From contig NZ_JACJQJ010000090.1 of NCBI RefSeq assembly GCF_014696615.1, forward strand, positions 1 to 32,396: a DNA stretch of 32,396 nucleotides, written 5' to 3'. Below are positions 7,937 to 18,900 of this stretch, one piece after another (positions within the stretch are counted from its first letter, which is position 1; each line of letters begins with the position of its first letter). The DNA comes from Nostoc linckia FACHB-104 (GTDB lineage: Bacteria > Cyanobacteriota > Cyanobacteriia > Cyanobacteriales > Nostocaceae). Below the pieces are notes generated by a model. The model had not been told where the DNA came from and ran no database searches. It worked only from the letters and a program-made list of their open reading frames with translations. The position numbers and the translations under genes are program-made.

Positions 7937-9331
7937 TCACATCTTTGAAAACAGCAAATTTAACCCTTCGGTCATTGTGGGATGAGTCAACACACCATCG
8001 CGCAAAACGGTGTAAGGCATTTGAGCTTGGATCACCATCTGCACAGTTGAAATCACTTCACCTGCTTCATGACACAAGAGTGAAGCACCGAGAATATGCC
8101 CTGTCTCAGTATCCACGATCGCCTTCAACAAACCATCAGTTTTACCTAGTGTTCTCGCTCTGGGAATGGCTGAGGCATCCAGTTTTGCTACTCGAATGGC
8201 ATACCCTTGTTGCCGTGCTTCGGTTTCAGTCAACCCCAAATGCGCCAGTTCTGGATCAATGAACAGACAGGAGGGAATTGGGCGATCGCTAGTGTTGCGG
8301 TTGCCGCCATCAATCAAATTTGCTTTGATAATCCGATAATCGTCCAGCGACACATGGGTATATTGCGGGCCGCCATTGATGTCGCCTAACGCCCAAATAC
8401 CTGGTACATTCGTTTCTAGGCGATCGTTAACTACAATAAATCCACGAGCATCAGTTGCCACACCAGCAGCAGCTAAATTTAAGCTATCGGTAGTTGGCAC
8501 ACGACCAACAGCAATGAGCAAATGTGAACCTTGAAGCTCTATTTGCTGATTAGCAACTTGGATTTGCAGTTTGATTGCATTGCCAGCACGATCAGCCTTT
8601 AACACTTTCGCATTCAGCAGAAATTCAATATCCTCTCGTTCCAGCAATGTCTGCACCGCTATTGCAATATCTGGATCTTGCTGTGAAAGAATTTGCTCAC
8701 TTTGTCCAATCACCGTAATGCGAGAACCAAAGCGCCGGAACATTTGAGCAAACTCCAATCCAATATAGCCGCTACCGAGAATAAGTAAATGTTCAGGCAA
8801 CTGCTCTAGCTCCATAATCGACTCGCTAGTCAAAAACCCAGCTTCTTTAAGTCCGGGTATGGATGGAATCAAAGGTCGTGTGCCTGTGTTAATAAACAAT
8901 CGTTCTGCGGTAATTAACCGAGTATTGCCTTCATCTGTCGCCACTTCAATCGTTTGAGGAGCAACAAAGCGTCCCGTACCAACGATCAGTTCGTGACCAA
9001 GAGCTATTTTTAGATTGTGCAAGTTCATTTCACGCATCGATTGCACAACTATTCGTTTGCGGCGAATCACCTCTGCAAAATCAAGGGTGGAAGCATGGAC
9101 TTTAATACCATAAGCAGCACTGTTACGGACTATATTCGCAACATTGGCACTTGCCACCATAGTTTTGGTAGGAATGCAAGCAACATTAATGCAAGTGCCA
9201 CCTATCATGTTTAGGCTACGTTCAACCAAAGCAGTTTTACGTCCAGTTGCCACTAGCGCAGGTGCGAGAGTTTTACCCGCTTTGCCACCGCCAATAATAA
9301 TATCGTCGTAATGTTCCATATTCATGCACAT
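7937..9331 (-). CDS. RclA/MerA-like flavin disulfide reductase
   Basis: A pyridine-nucleotide-disulfide oxidoreductase of 464 residues. The FAD site is IIIGGGKAGKTLA near the N-terminus. The redox-active disulfide is Cys47-x4-Cys52 in GGTCINVACIPTKT. A second dinucleotide site is ILGSGYIGLEF, and the ALGDI motif lies in the FAD C-region. The dimerisation domain ends with His450-Pro-Thr and Glu455, the catalytic base pair. Mercuric reductases carry an extra C-terminal Cys pair, absent here, so RclA-type (Cu/reactive chlorine) or other NAD(P)H-dependent reductase activity is more likely. It is not a lipoamide dehydrogenase of a 2-oxoacid complex by context. Several ATGs lie close together (9331, 9325, 9319); the last fits the family start MEHYDDIIIGGG. 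Confidence 0.85.
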   Translation of the reverse strand: MCMNMEHYDDIIIGGGKAGKTLAPALVATGRKTALVERSLNMIGGTCINVACIPTKTMVASANVANIVRNSAAYGIKVHASTLDFAEVIRRKRIVVQSMREMNLHNLKIALGHELIVGTGRFVAPQTIEVATDEGNTRLITAERLFINTGTRPLIPSIPGLKEAGFLTSESIMELEQLPEHLLILGSGYIGLEFAQMFRRFGSRITVIGQSEQILSQQDPDIAIAVQTLLEREDIEFLLNAKVLKADRAGNAIKLQIQVANQQIELQGSHLLIAVGRVPTTDSLNLAAAGVATDARGFIVVNDRLETNVPGIWALGDINGGPQYTHVSLDDYRIIKANLIDGGNRNTSDRPIPSCLFIDPELAHLGLTETEARQQGYAIRVAKLDASAIPRARTLGKTDGLLKAIVDTETGHILGASLLCHEAGEVISTVQMVIQAQMPYTVLRDGVLTHPTMTEGLNLLFSKM

Positions 9332-9406
9332 TTCTTTTGTTGAATGTTCATGCCGATCGCAATCCTATTTAAGTTGTGAAAAATATTGGTTTTGGTAGTT
9401 CACTGT

Positions 9407-10405
9407 TCACAAATCGATGACAATTTTGCTGACAGCCGTACCTTGTTCCACCGCTTCATGGGCAGACAGTGCAGTATCTAAAGTAAAATGGCGGGGGTCA
9501 ACCACTGGACGCAGTTGTCCAGCTTCTGCCAATTGGGTGGCTTGGCGGAGAATCTCACCATGATGAACGCGACCTTCGCCAGTCAATAGAGGCAGAAGTA
9601 CGAACACACCAGAATATGTTGCAGCTTTGCGTGAGAGGGTCAGTAGAGAATGAGTCCCCCAGCCATAGTTACTAACGACGTGACCGTAATTGCGTACTGC
9701 CTTGAACGCATCATCCAGGGTAGAACTCCCAACTGTGTCGTAGACTATATCAAACCCTTGACCATCCGTGAATGTCTGTACGATTTGCTCAATTGATGTG
9801 CTGTTATAGTCGATCGCTACTGCACCGAGTTGTCGCACCATGTCATGCTTTGGAACTGAAGCAGTTGCAAACACTTTAGCACCACGAGCTTTGGCAATCT
9901 GCACAGCGATATGACCGACTCCGCCAGAACCGCCGAGTACAAGAACTCTATGTCCTGCACTGACATTCGCTCGATCAACCAGTCCTTCCCAGGCGGTCAA
10001 AAATACCAGGGGTAAAGCTGCTGCTTCTCGCATACTGAGGTTAATTGGTTTTTTCGCCAACAAATCGGCATCGACAGCCGCAAACTCAGCTAGTGAACCT
10101 TGCAGTCCACCAACTCCACCTGTCAACCCGTAGACTTGATCACCAACTTTGAATGCGGTAACGTCTTGTCCAACTGCTTCAACGACCCCAGCAAGATCGC
10201 ATCCCAGCACAGCAGGAAATACAGATTGAGTATGAGGTGCTTTACCTGTGCGGATTTTGCTATCGAGTGGATTCACACCACTTGCCTTAATTTGTACTAA
10301 AACTTGGTTAGCACTAGGTTCTGGTCGCGGAATTTCGGCAGCACGAAATGTTGCAGTTTGAAAATCATCTACAATTAGTGCGTGCATCGTTGATAATGAC
10401 TTCAT
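9407..10405 (-). CDS. zeta-crystallin-type quinone oxidoreductase
   Basis: A 332-residue medium-chain reductase/dehydrogenase. The N-terminal GroES-like part includes VKIKASGVNPLDSKIR-type sequence (residues 37-52). The Rossmann motif VLGGSGGVGHIAVQIA lies in the middle. The zinc-ligand cysteines of alcohol dehydrogenases are absent, as expected for the quinone oxidoreductase branch, which reduces quinones or enones with NADPH. The start has AAGGAA 7 nt upstream; a second ATG (MHALIVDD) is also possible. It is the intact copy of the gene decayed at 2434-2651. Downstream sits the flavin reductase with a 75-bp gap, and upstream a fragment of the dehydrogenase that was its duplicated partner. 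Confidence 0.9.
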   Translation of the reverse strand: MKSLSTMHALIVDDFQTATFRAAEIPRPEPSANQVLVQIKASGVNPLDSKIRTGKAPHTQSVFPAVLGCDLAGVVEAVGQDVTAFKVGDQVYGLTGGVGGLQGSLAEFAAVDADLLAKKPINLSMREAAALPLVFLTAWEGLVDRANVSAGHRVLVLGGSGGVGHIAVQIAKARGAKVFATASVPKHDMVRQLGAVAIDYNSTSIEQIVQTFTDGQGFDIVYDTVGSSTLDDAFKAVRNYGHVVSNYGWGTHSLLTLSRKAATYSGVFVLLPLLTGEGRVHHGEILRQATQLAEAGQLRPVVDPRHFTLDTALSAHEAVEQGTAVSKIVIDL

Positions 10406-10427
10406 CTTTCAATTCCTTATCTGTAGT

Positions 10428-10525
10428 TAGTGGACTCAGCCAGAATTCGCCAATTGCCTAAAGTGTATCTGTGCCTAGAGATAAGCGTAGGGGTGGTTTG
10501 TCTGTGTTGACCTTGGGCGCTTATA
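10428..10525 (-). pseudogene. decayed SDR fragment (3' end)
   Basis: GACTCAGCCAGAATTCGCCA and AGATAAGCGTAGGGGTGG match the 3' end of the dehydrogenase gene at 2662-2815, with the piece between them deleted and nearly all of the upstream coding part lost. Continuous similarity runs from here into the intact quinone oxidoreductase start. With the reverse situation at 2434-3492, this shows that a two-gene unit was duplicated and each copy lost a different gene. Confidence 0.8.
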
Positions 10526-10572
10526 TCCCCCAGTAATCAACCGGAGGCCTGACGGATCACAACTCGTAATGC

Positions 10573-11552
<980 letters not shown>

Positions 11553-11560
11553 TCACAAAC

Positions 11561-12055
11561 TTATTGCCTATGTGAATGCGGCTCATCTTTACTTATGGAA
11601 AGGGGTTCTCCGACGATCCAGGTGTCATACTGATATGCTAGATCTGCCCAACCTTCGGGCGGCGTTTGACCTATTTGGGGGAAGAATTCGTCCATATCGC
11701 CAGGTACAAAGGTGAAAAGCAATCGAGCTACTCCCGGCCCCAGGTTCACCCATCCATGTATGCTGTTACGGGGTACAACAACCGACGTTCCTGGCCCAGC
11801 CTCAAACTCTTCGCCTGCACAGTGAAAGCGAAATCTGCCTTCAAGTACTTCAAATATCTCTTCCCTATCTTTGTGATAGTGGAGTGGCGGGCCTGAGAAC
11901 GGTGGGACACGCGCTTCGATGATTGAGAAAGCTCCAGCGACATCTCTGCTATGCACACGGATAGCCATTTGCTCACCAGGCATAGTATCGAACCAATTGA
12001 GGTCTTCGCCCTGGCTGACAATTGCAACTTTGTTTTTACTGAATTCGGTACTCAT
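11561..12055 (-). CDS. cupin-domain protein
   Basis: A 164-residue single-cupin protein from the ATG at 12055, which has an excellent ribosome site AAGAGGTAAT; an upstream in-frame ATG at 12091 lacks one. Cupin motif 1 is PPLHYHKDREEIFEVLEG (two His, Glu) and motif 2 is PGTSVVVPRNSIHGWVN (last His). These supply the usual 3-His/1-Glu metal site. Proteins of this size include quercetinase-like dioxygenases, isomerases and non-enzymatic binding proteins; activity cannot be fixed. It is the first structural gene after the response regulator and is preceded by promoter copy C and a scrap of dsbA. Confidence 0.85.
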   Translation of the reverse strand: MSTEFSKNKVAIVSQGEDLNWFDTMPGEQMAIRVHSRDVAGAFSIIEARVPPFSGPPLHYHKDREEIFEVLEGRFRFHCAGEEFEAGPGTSVVVPRNSIHGWVNLGPGVARLLFTFVPGDMDEFFPQIGQTPPEGWADLAYQYDTWIVGEPLSISKDEPHSHRQ

Positions 12056-12100
12056 GGTATTACCTCTTATAATTATGCAATTGAGGATCAAAGCTCTTGA

Positions 12101-12135
12101 TTACTTGCAAAGATAATGGCTACCATCAACTCTGT
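12101..12135 (-). pseudogene. dsbA-like gene scrap 2
   Basis: On the minus strand the codons read E-L-M-V-A-I-I-F-A-S-stop, close to the C-terminus of the DsbA-like protein (E-Q-L-I-A-A-I-V-N-T-A-N). Immediately upstream the sequence TTGAATCTGGCAACTG matches the leader region of the dsbA gene (7722-7737). This looks like a dsbA copy reduced by one large deletion to promoter plus last codons. The promoter now precedes the cupin. Confidence 0.45.
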
Positions 12136-12212
12136 TTCCGATTCTGAGTTGAAGATGAGACCAATAATCTTGAATCTGGCAACTGAATTACTATCTGTGT
12201 TTGTATGAATTT

Positions 12213-12241
12213 AATATATGCAATTGACTTTGGTTTGTCGT
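12213..12241 (-). promoter_or_regulatory. shared promoter, copy C
   Basis: Minus-strand -35 ACGACA (12236-12241), 17-bp spacer, -10 TATATT (12213-12218), TGAGTGGACGACAA over the -35. It lies between the response regulator and the cupin and should transcribe the cupin. Confidence 0.65.
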
Positions 12242-12310
12242 CCACTCACAGTTGGCACTTTTATTTAGTCGAATGGAGAATTGCTTAACCCATCTGATAA
12301 TGGAAGACTA

Positions 12311-12330
12311 ACTCCAACTAAAGTTGGAAT
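12311..12330. promoter_or_regulatory. operator palindrome, copy C
   Basis: ACTCCAACTAAAGTTGGAAT, the same dyad as at 3690 and 7863, begins 70 bp from the -35 of promoter C and 23 bp past the response regulator stop codon. Confidence 0.6.
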
Positions 12331-12353
12331 CGAAAGTTAACCAAAAGCACAGC

Positions 12354-12986
12354 CTACAAACTGACAATCCCGCGTTTTACCGCAATAATCACTGCTTGAG
12401 TGCGATCGCTTACTCCCAATTTACTAAGAATGCGATTAACGTGAGATTTGACTGTGCTTTCGCCAATAGTTAAAGCAGTTGCAATATCTGAATTACTCAT
12501 TCCTTGCGCCATTAAACCCAGTACCTCTAGCTCTCGTTCGCTCAGTTCTGGGTTACTCATGCGCTGCACTAGCTTTGCCCCCACTTCCGGTGGAATGTAC
12601 TGCTGACCGCGATTAACCATGCGAATGGCATTAAGCAGTTCGCTGGGTTTTGCATCCTTGAGCAGATAGCCTTTCGCTCCCGCCTGCAATCCGCGATAAA
12701 TATCTTCATCGCCATCATAGGTGGTTAGCACAATAATTTGGGCAGGTTTAAATTTGGCACAAATAGCAGTAATGGCTGCTACTCCTCCCATTTGCGGCAT
12801 TCGCAAATCCATCAAAGTCACATCCGGTTGATGTTCACCAAAACAAGCGATCGCCGCTTCTCCATCTTCTGCTTGAGCAATTACTGTCATTTCGGGATCG
12901 CGATTAATAATGGTTGCCAATCCTTGTCTGACAATGGCGTGATCGTCAACAATTAAAACGCGAATTGTAGTGGATTGGCTAAGCAT
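12354..12986 (-). CDS. NarL/FixJ-family response regulator
   Basis: A 210-residue two-component response regulator. In the receiver domain (about 8-122), Asp14-Asp15 bind metal, Asp60 (VTLMDLRMP) is the phospho-acceptor, Thr88 and Lys110 (YLLKDA) complete the site. In the LuxR-type helix-turn-helix (about 147-207), LSERELEVLGLMAQGMSN and TVKSHVNRILSKLGV are typical. It starts 5 nt after the kinase stop, and its ribosome site (GAGGG) lies inside the last kinase codons, so it is translationally coupled to its cognate histidine kinase. NarL-type regulators bind inverted heptamers as dimers. The 20-bp palindromes upstream of three neighbouring genes, the nearest just 23 bp past this gene, are candidate targets. 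Confidence 0.93.
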   Translation of the reverse strand: MLSQSTTIRVLIVDDHAIVRQGLATIINRDPEMTVIAQAEDGEAAIACFGEHQPDVTLMDLRMPQMGGVAAITAICAKFKPAQIIVLTTYDGDEDIYRGLQAGAKGYLLKDAKPSELLNAIRMVNRGQQYIPPEVGAKLVQRMSNPELSERELEVLGLMAQGMSNSDIATALTIGESTVKSHVNRILSKLGVSDRTQAVIIAVKRGIVSL

Positions 12987-12991
12987 GATTT

Positions 12992-15900
12992 TTACCCTCG
13001 ATTGACAATGACAATAATTTCTGTTCCTTGCCCTAGTTGGCTGGCAATTCTCAATTGCGCTCCAATTCGCTCTGCCCGTTCGCTCATTCCCAACAATCCA
13101 AATCCGCCAACCGAGGGAATGCTACCGACACCAAAGCCTTGCCCATTGTCTTTGATGCTCAATGTAGTTTGTGCATCTCCATAGACTAACTCCAGGCGAA
13201 TTTCGTCAGCCATTGCATATTTAATCGCATTTGTCAATGCTTCCTGCCCAATTCGCAGTAAGTTATTCTCCACTTCGGCGGGTAAAGGATAGGCTGTACC
13301 CTGAATTTCGTAAATCAAAGCAGTATCATCGGTAGCAGATCTCATTTGCGTCACAAGGCGATGGAGGGCGCTAGATAAATCGCCTTCCTCTAATAACTGA
13401 GGGCGGAGTGCTGTGACTGAGCGACGAGCTTCAGCTAGCCCGATTCGTGCCAATTCATCGATCATCTCCAGATGGGCCTGTGTTGCTTCTAAATCATCTA
13501 CTAGCACTTGGGCTGCTGCACCAACTTGAACCAAAATACCTGTAAAGGCTTGAGCCAGCGTATCATGAATTTCCCGCGCCATACGGTTGCGTTCTTCTAC
13601 AATTGAGGCTTCTTCGGCACGTTTGCGTTCACGCAGTGCAGCGTTTCGCTGTTCGCTGATGTCTGTGATTAACCCATAGTATCCTTTCACTTGACCATTG
13701 GCATCGAAATCAGGAATGAGCGAATTACTAATATATTTCTTGCCCAATACACAGGGAATTTCTGCCTCATAGGTTGTGATTTGCCCTGCCAGTGCTTGAT
13801 TAATGTACGGTTGCATAACTTGATAAGCCGCATCATCCAAGGTTTCGCGAATATGCTTGCCCAAAATCTCATCTTGACTACGAGCAAACCATTCCTCATA
13901 AGTGCGGTTGGCAAACCGATAATGCTGCTTGGCATCTACATAGGTGATACAAACAGGTAGAGCGTCTGTAATCACTCGTAATTCCTGTTCTCGTAAGCGA
14001 AGCTCATCGTAAACATCGCGCAATTCGGCTTCGCTTTTTTGTAAAGCTGCTGTTCGTTGGGCAACCTGTTGCTCTAAGGTGCAATTGTAATCGGCTAACA
14101 ATTTCTCGGCTTGTTTGCGCTCAGTAATATCTTGAAAGGCTGCGATCGCATAAGTCAAATTGCCCTGTTCGTCAAAGACTGGAGTTCCCCATGCCTCAAT
14201 GGGGATTTTGGCGTTTTTGTGGTAAATTTCTATATCATCAACTCTAGTATGTTCGCCCCTTAACGCTCGGAAAAGTGGCATTCTCTCAGTTGGATATTTT
14301 TGAGCAGTTCCAGCTTGATAAGCTTGATAAACCTCTGTAAGTTGATCGAGTGTCACAGAAGGATCAATATCTTTAGCCAATAGCTGAGTTGCTCGCCCAT
14401 TGAAGTAATAAGGGTGTCCCCATTTATCTACAACTGCAACACAGACTGGAATTGCTTCCAGAAATTGAGTCATCTTACTTTCGCTCTCACGCACCTTGGA
14501 GTAGAGCCTAGCATTTTCGATGGCAATGGCTGCTTGAGTTGATAATAGATGTAAAAGTTGCGCTCGCTCTGGTGTAAATGCTCCAGTTGCTAATTGATTT
14601 TCTAAATATAATACACCAACAAGTTTATTTTGATTTAATAGCGGTAAACAAAGAAGTGATTGAGTTTGGTGCTGCTGAATATATGGTTCGTTGGTAAAAT
14701 TACCTTCACGAGTTGCATCATTTAAAATGATAGATTCATGAGTCCGAATCACATACTGGATAATTGATTCCGGCAGATGATTTTTAGTTGGGAGCGATTG
14801 TAGCACTCGCGTAGTACAAACACTCTCAGCATCAGCTAGTTCATAAGCAGCTTCAATTAGCCATTGTCCGGAGTTTTCCAAAATCAAGAACCCAGTTTGT
14901 GCGCCAGCATTCTCAATTAAGATTTTCATCAAGGAAGTGAGCAACTGATCTAGTTCAATTTCTCGAGAAATTGCTTGTGACGCTTTCATCACTGTTGCCA
15001 AATCGAGCGCGACACCTGAGCGATTAGAGGTAGTTCCTGAAGTTGTGCGGATTGTTGTCCCAGCCCTAGCTGACGGCTGAGAAAATAACTGTGGATACCG
15101 AGTTTCTAAATCTTGAACTTTTGTTGTGGCTCCCCAGCGTTCATAGCAGTAGTGAGCTTCTTTTATATAGGTTTGGGCGATTTTCTCCCGACCTCGCGCT
15201 AAATAATTTTTAGCAGCCAATTCGTATGCTAAAGCTTCTTCTTGGATATATCCATTTTCCCTAGCTCCCTGAATTGCTAGTTCATAAAACTCTTCTGCCT
15301 CAAACAATTGCCCCAAAACTCTCGCGCGCTCTGCGGCGATTAAATGATATTTATGTAGAAAATTCATTGGTGCATAATTTGACCATTGCTGCATTTTCTC
15401 CTGACTCAGGGAAACGTATTTGAGGATTTCTTCTTGCTGTTGAGAGTTGCTTGCGGAGTATATTGCAAGTTTTGCTAAAGCACTATAGAAGTGGTATACA
15501 GGAATCAGCGGTGTGGCAATGACGTTGATCGCATAACGTTCTGTGATGGCTGCATTCTTACATGCCTGAGCATACTCAGAAAATAAATAGCACAGGAAAA
15601 GTTTGTTGAAATAGACATGAAAGATTTTGGTTCCATCGTTTGCAATTTCATCACTTAGCAGGCTATTCTCCTCATTGTAGGCTTCTCCCATGAGGCAGGA
15701 GGGATTGAGGGAGGGTTTGAGCAAATTTAAGACAGATTGCTGAAATATTTGATTCCAGGTGAGTGATGTTGTCTGTTTAATTTGACGGATGGCTTCACAA
15801 TACGTTGCCATCTCACGTTCAACCTCTACAAGTTCCTTGCCAACAATAAACAATTGCAGGCAGTAAGTAAAAGCACCATAGGCAGCAAACTCTAAATCTC

Positions 15901-18900
15901 CAGTTTCCAGCCCACTTTGATAGGCTTCTAGGAATGGCTGTGATGTCTCCCGAACATGCTCTTTCCAGTGAATGATGAAGTTAGCAACCGTGAACGATGT
16001 TCTAGCTTTCAGTGAATGGATGTTCAAATGATGTAACAGTCTTAATGCAAGCTGCCCAAACTTGTAGCCAGACTCAATGTTTCCGACTATCCCACAAAGA
16101 ATCAACCCAAAGTTAGCATACGCAAAGGGAGACAGAAAGGCATTGCCATACTCAATTGACAAGTTGACCTGTTTCGATACCAGTAGGGGCATCAGATCGG
16201 GAACAGCGATATAAGCAGCAATTGTCACACTGGATAAGATTTGCATTGCCGCCAACTTGTCTGGTTCGGTCATTGGGGGCAAATGAATTAAGTCTTCGAT
16301 CGCTTTCTCGCCAAAAAATGATGCGATGCTTCCTGTGGGAGCGGTGCAAAGCACCATCGCGTCTAGTTCCATCTGTATATCTGACTGAGTTGGGTTTTCG
16401 GGAAAACTGATCCCCAGTAACTGCAATACTCGCAAAGCTGTATCGATGGCTAGCAATGGTTGGTTCTGTGCGATATAGGTTTGAATTTTGACTTCGTAAA
16501 CTTTTACGGTATCGAGAACCGTTTGAGCTTCTTGTAGAACGATCGTTGCCCAGTATTCTACTTGCTGAAAGTCGCCACACAAATATGCAACTTCTGTGCT
16601 TTCTGAATACAAACTTAATGTTAGGTCATAGTTTTTTTGCCAGCTAGGCTCAGCTAGCCATGCTCTACCTGTGGCTAAATAGGTTTGAGCCATACTATAG
16701 GCGATCGCTGCCTTTGCTTTCTGAGCTGCAATTAAATTTAATTTGGCGATTTTATGTCGTTCTCGCGAATCGCTCAAAAGTTCAATCCCATGATTGAGAT
16801 GATCGACAATTTCAAATATCTGCTCTGATAGTCGCTCAGTTAAGGTGTTTTCCAGAAGGTTGCGACCAATTTGTAAATGCACCACCTGTTTATGCGACTC
16901 ATCAATTAAAGCGTATGCGGCTTGCTGCACGCGATCGTGCAAAAACTTATATTCTTGAATTAACAGGTTTTCGTCTAATTCAGATAAAGGTTGAATTAAT
17001 CCTGCTTGAATAGCTGCTAATAAATCTCGAAAAACTTCTTGAGCGGTTTTCTCACAAACGATCGCCAACGTATCTAAATCAAATTCGGCACCGACACAAG
17101 CCGCTAATTGGAGAATGTATCTTGTATCATCTGGTAGTTTTTTTAACTTGTGCAGCAACAACTCTACAACATTATCGGTGATATTTTGAGCTTGAATCTC
17201 AGCAATGTTCCACTGCCAACATAGGTTTTTTGCATTAAAGGTTAGCAGATTTTCGCTATACAGCATTCGCAAAAATTCACCGACAAAAAAAGGATTGCCT
17301 TCGGTTTTACGCAGCACTAACTCAGCTAAGGGACGTATAGTCTCTGTATTGTGATGCAGCGTTTCAGCAATCAACTGACTCAATGGCTCCAGTGTTAAGG
17401 GTGCTAGAATAATCTCCCCAAGCACGACTCCTTGTTTTCGTACTCGCTCCTGCAATAATCTGAGTGGATGCGTTGGACTGACTTCGTTATCCCGATAGGC
17501 TCCAATCAAAAATAGATGTTGAGTTTGCTCGTCAAGGAGCATTAATTCAATCAGCTTCAGAGTCGCAGAATCTATCCACTGCAAATCATCAAGGAAGATC
17601 ACAAGCGGGTGTGACTGGGAACAAAACACCCGTACAAACTGTTGAAAAACTCGATTAAAACGATTTTGGGCTTCCGCAGATCCAACTTCTGCTACAGGGG
17701 CCTGCTTGCCAATAATCAGTTCAACTTCCGGGATTACATCAATAATGATTTGTCCATTGCTTCCTAAAGCTTTTAGAAGTCGCGATCGCCACTGTTGCAA
17801 CTGCTCATCCGGTTCGCCAAGTATTTGCTGCACCAATTTCTGCAAAGCATCTGCGATCGCGCTGTAAGGAATATTGCGCCCAAATTGATCGAATTTACCC
17901 CAAATAAAATAGCCGCGCTTGGCGGTGATTGGTTTATAAATTTCCTGCACTAATGCTGATTTCCCAATTCCCGCATAACCAGAAACCAACATCATTTCAA
18001 CCTTGAATGTTGGTTTGCTAGTTTGTGCCTGTTCTGAAGTCTTTTCTACATAGTCTCGTGAAGCAGCAACGCGCTCAAAAGCTGCTAGTAACATTGCAAC
18101 TTCCCGATCCCTGCCATAAAGTTTTTGGGGAATTTGGAACTGATCTCTAATGTCCAAAAGACCCAGTTGAATGCTATGAATTTGTCCGATTTTTTTTAAT
18201 TGGTCAGCACAAATTTCTAAATCCGCTTTGATTCCCCAAGCACTCTGATAGCGTTCCTCTGCATTCTTCGCCATCAGTTTGAGAACAATATCTGAAACTG
18301 CTTTGGGAATCGTTGCATTCAATTCATACGGTGGAGGTGGCTGTTTAGCAATATGACAGTGGACTAACTCCAGGATGTCTGTTGTGGGAAAAGGCAGATA
18401 TCCGGTTAGCAATTCATAGAATGTCACACCCAGCGAGTAAAAATCAGTGCGATAATCAAGCAAACGGTTCATTCTCCCTGTTTGCTCTGGCGACAGGTAG
18501 GCTAGGGTTCCTTCTAAAACATGAGGGCTTTTGAAAGTCGGATTCGTGCGGTTAAATTGGGTGGCAATCCCGAAGTCAATAATTTTGACAACACCAGTAT
18601 CCGGATTGAGAACAATATTTCCAGGATTGATATCCTTATGAATAATATTGGCTGCATGAATTTTGCCCAGAATATCTGTGAGGTTGATGGCAAGAGGTAA
18701 AAAAGCAGATAAGGGCATGGGGCAGAAATCTGGACGCTTATGCATCCATTTCGCTAGTGACTCTCCACCAAAATCTTCTAAAAGAATAATGAGTGTGCGT
18801 TGATATTCCTGCTGGCTATATGCCTTGATCGCACCTTCTAAGTTAAGCGATCGCGTAATTTCATATTCCTGCCTGTAGCGGGTGAGTTCCGATGCCGTAG

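Noticed and set aside
7937-9331. Mercuric reductase
   Set aside because: The active-site disulfide is present, but the C-terminal vicinal cysteines and an N-terminal metal-binding domain are missing, and no mer genes are nearby.
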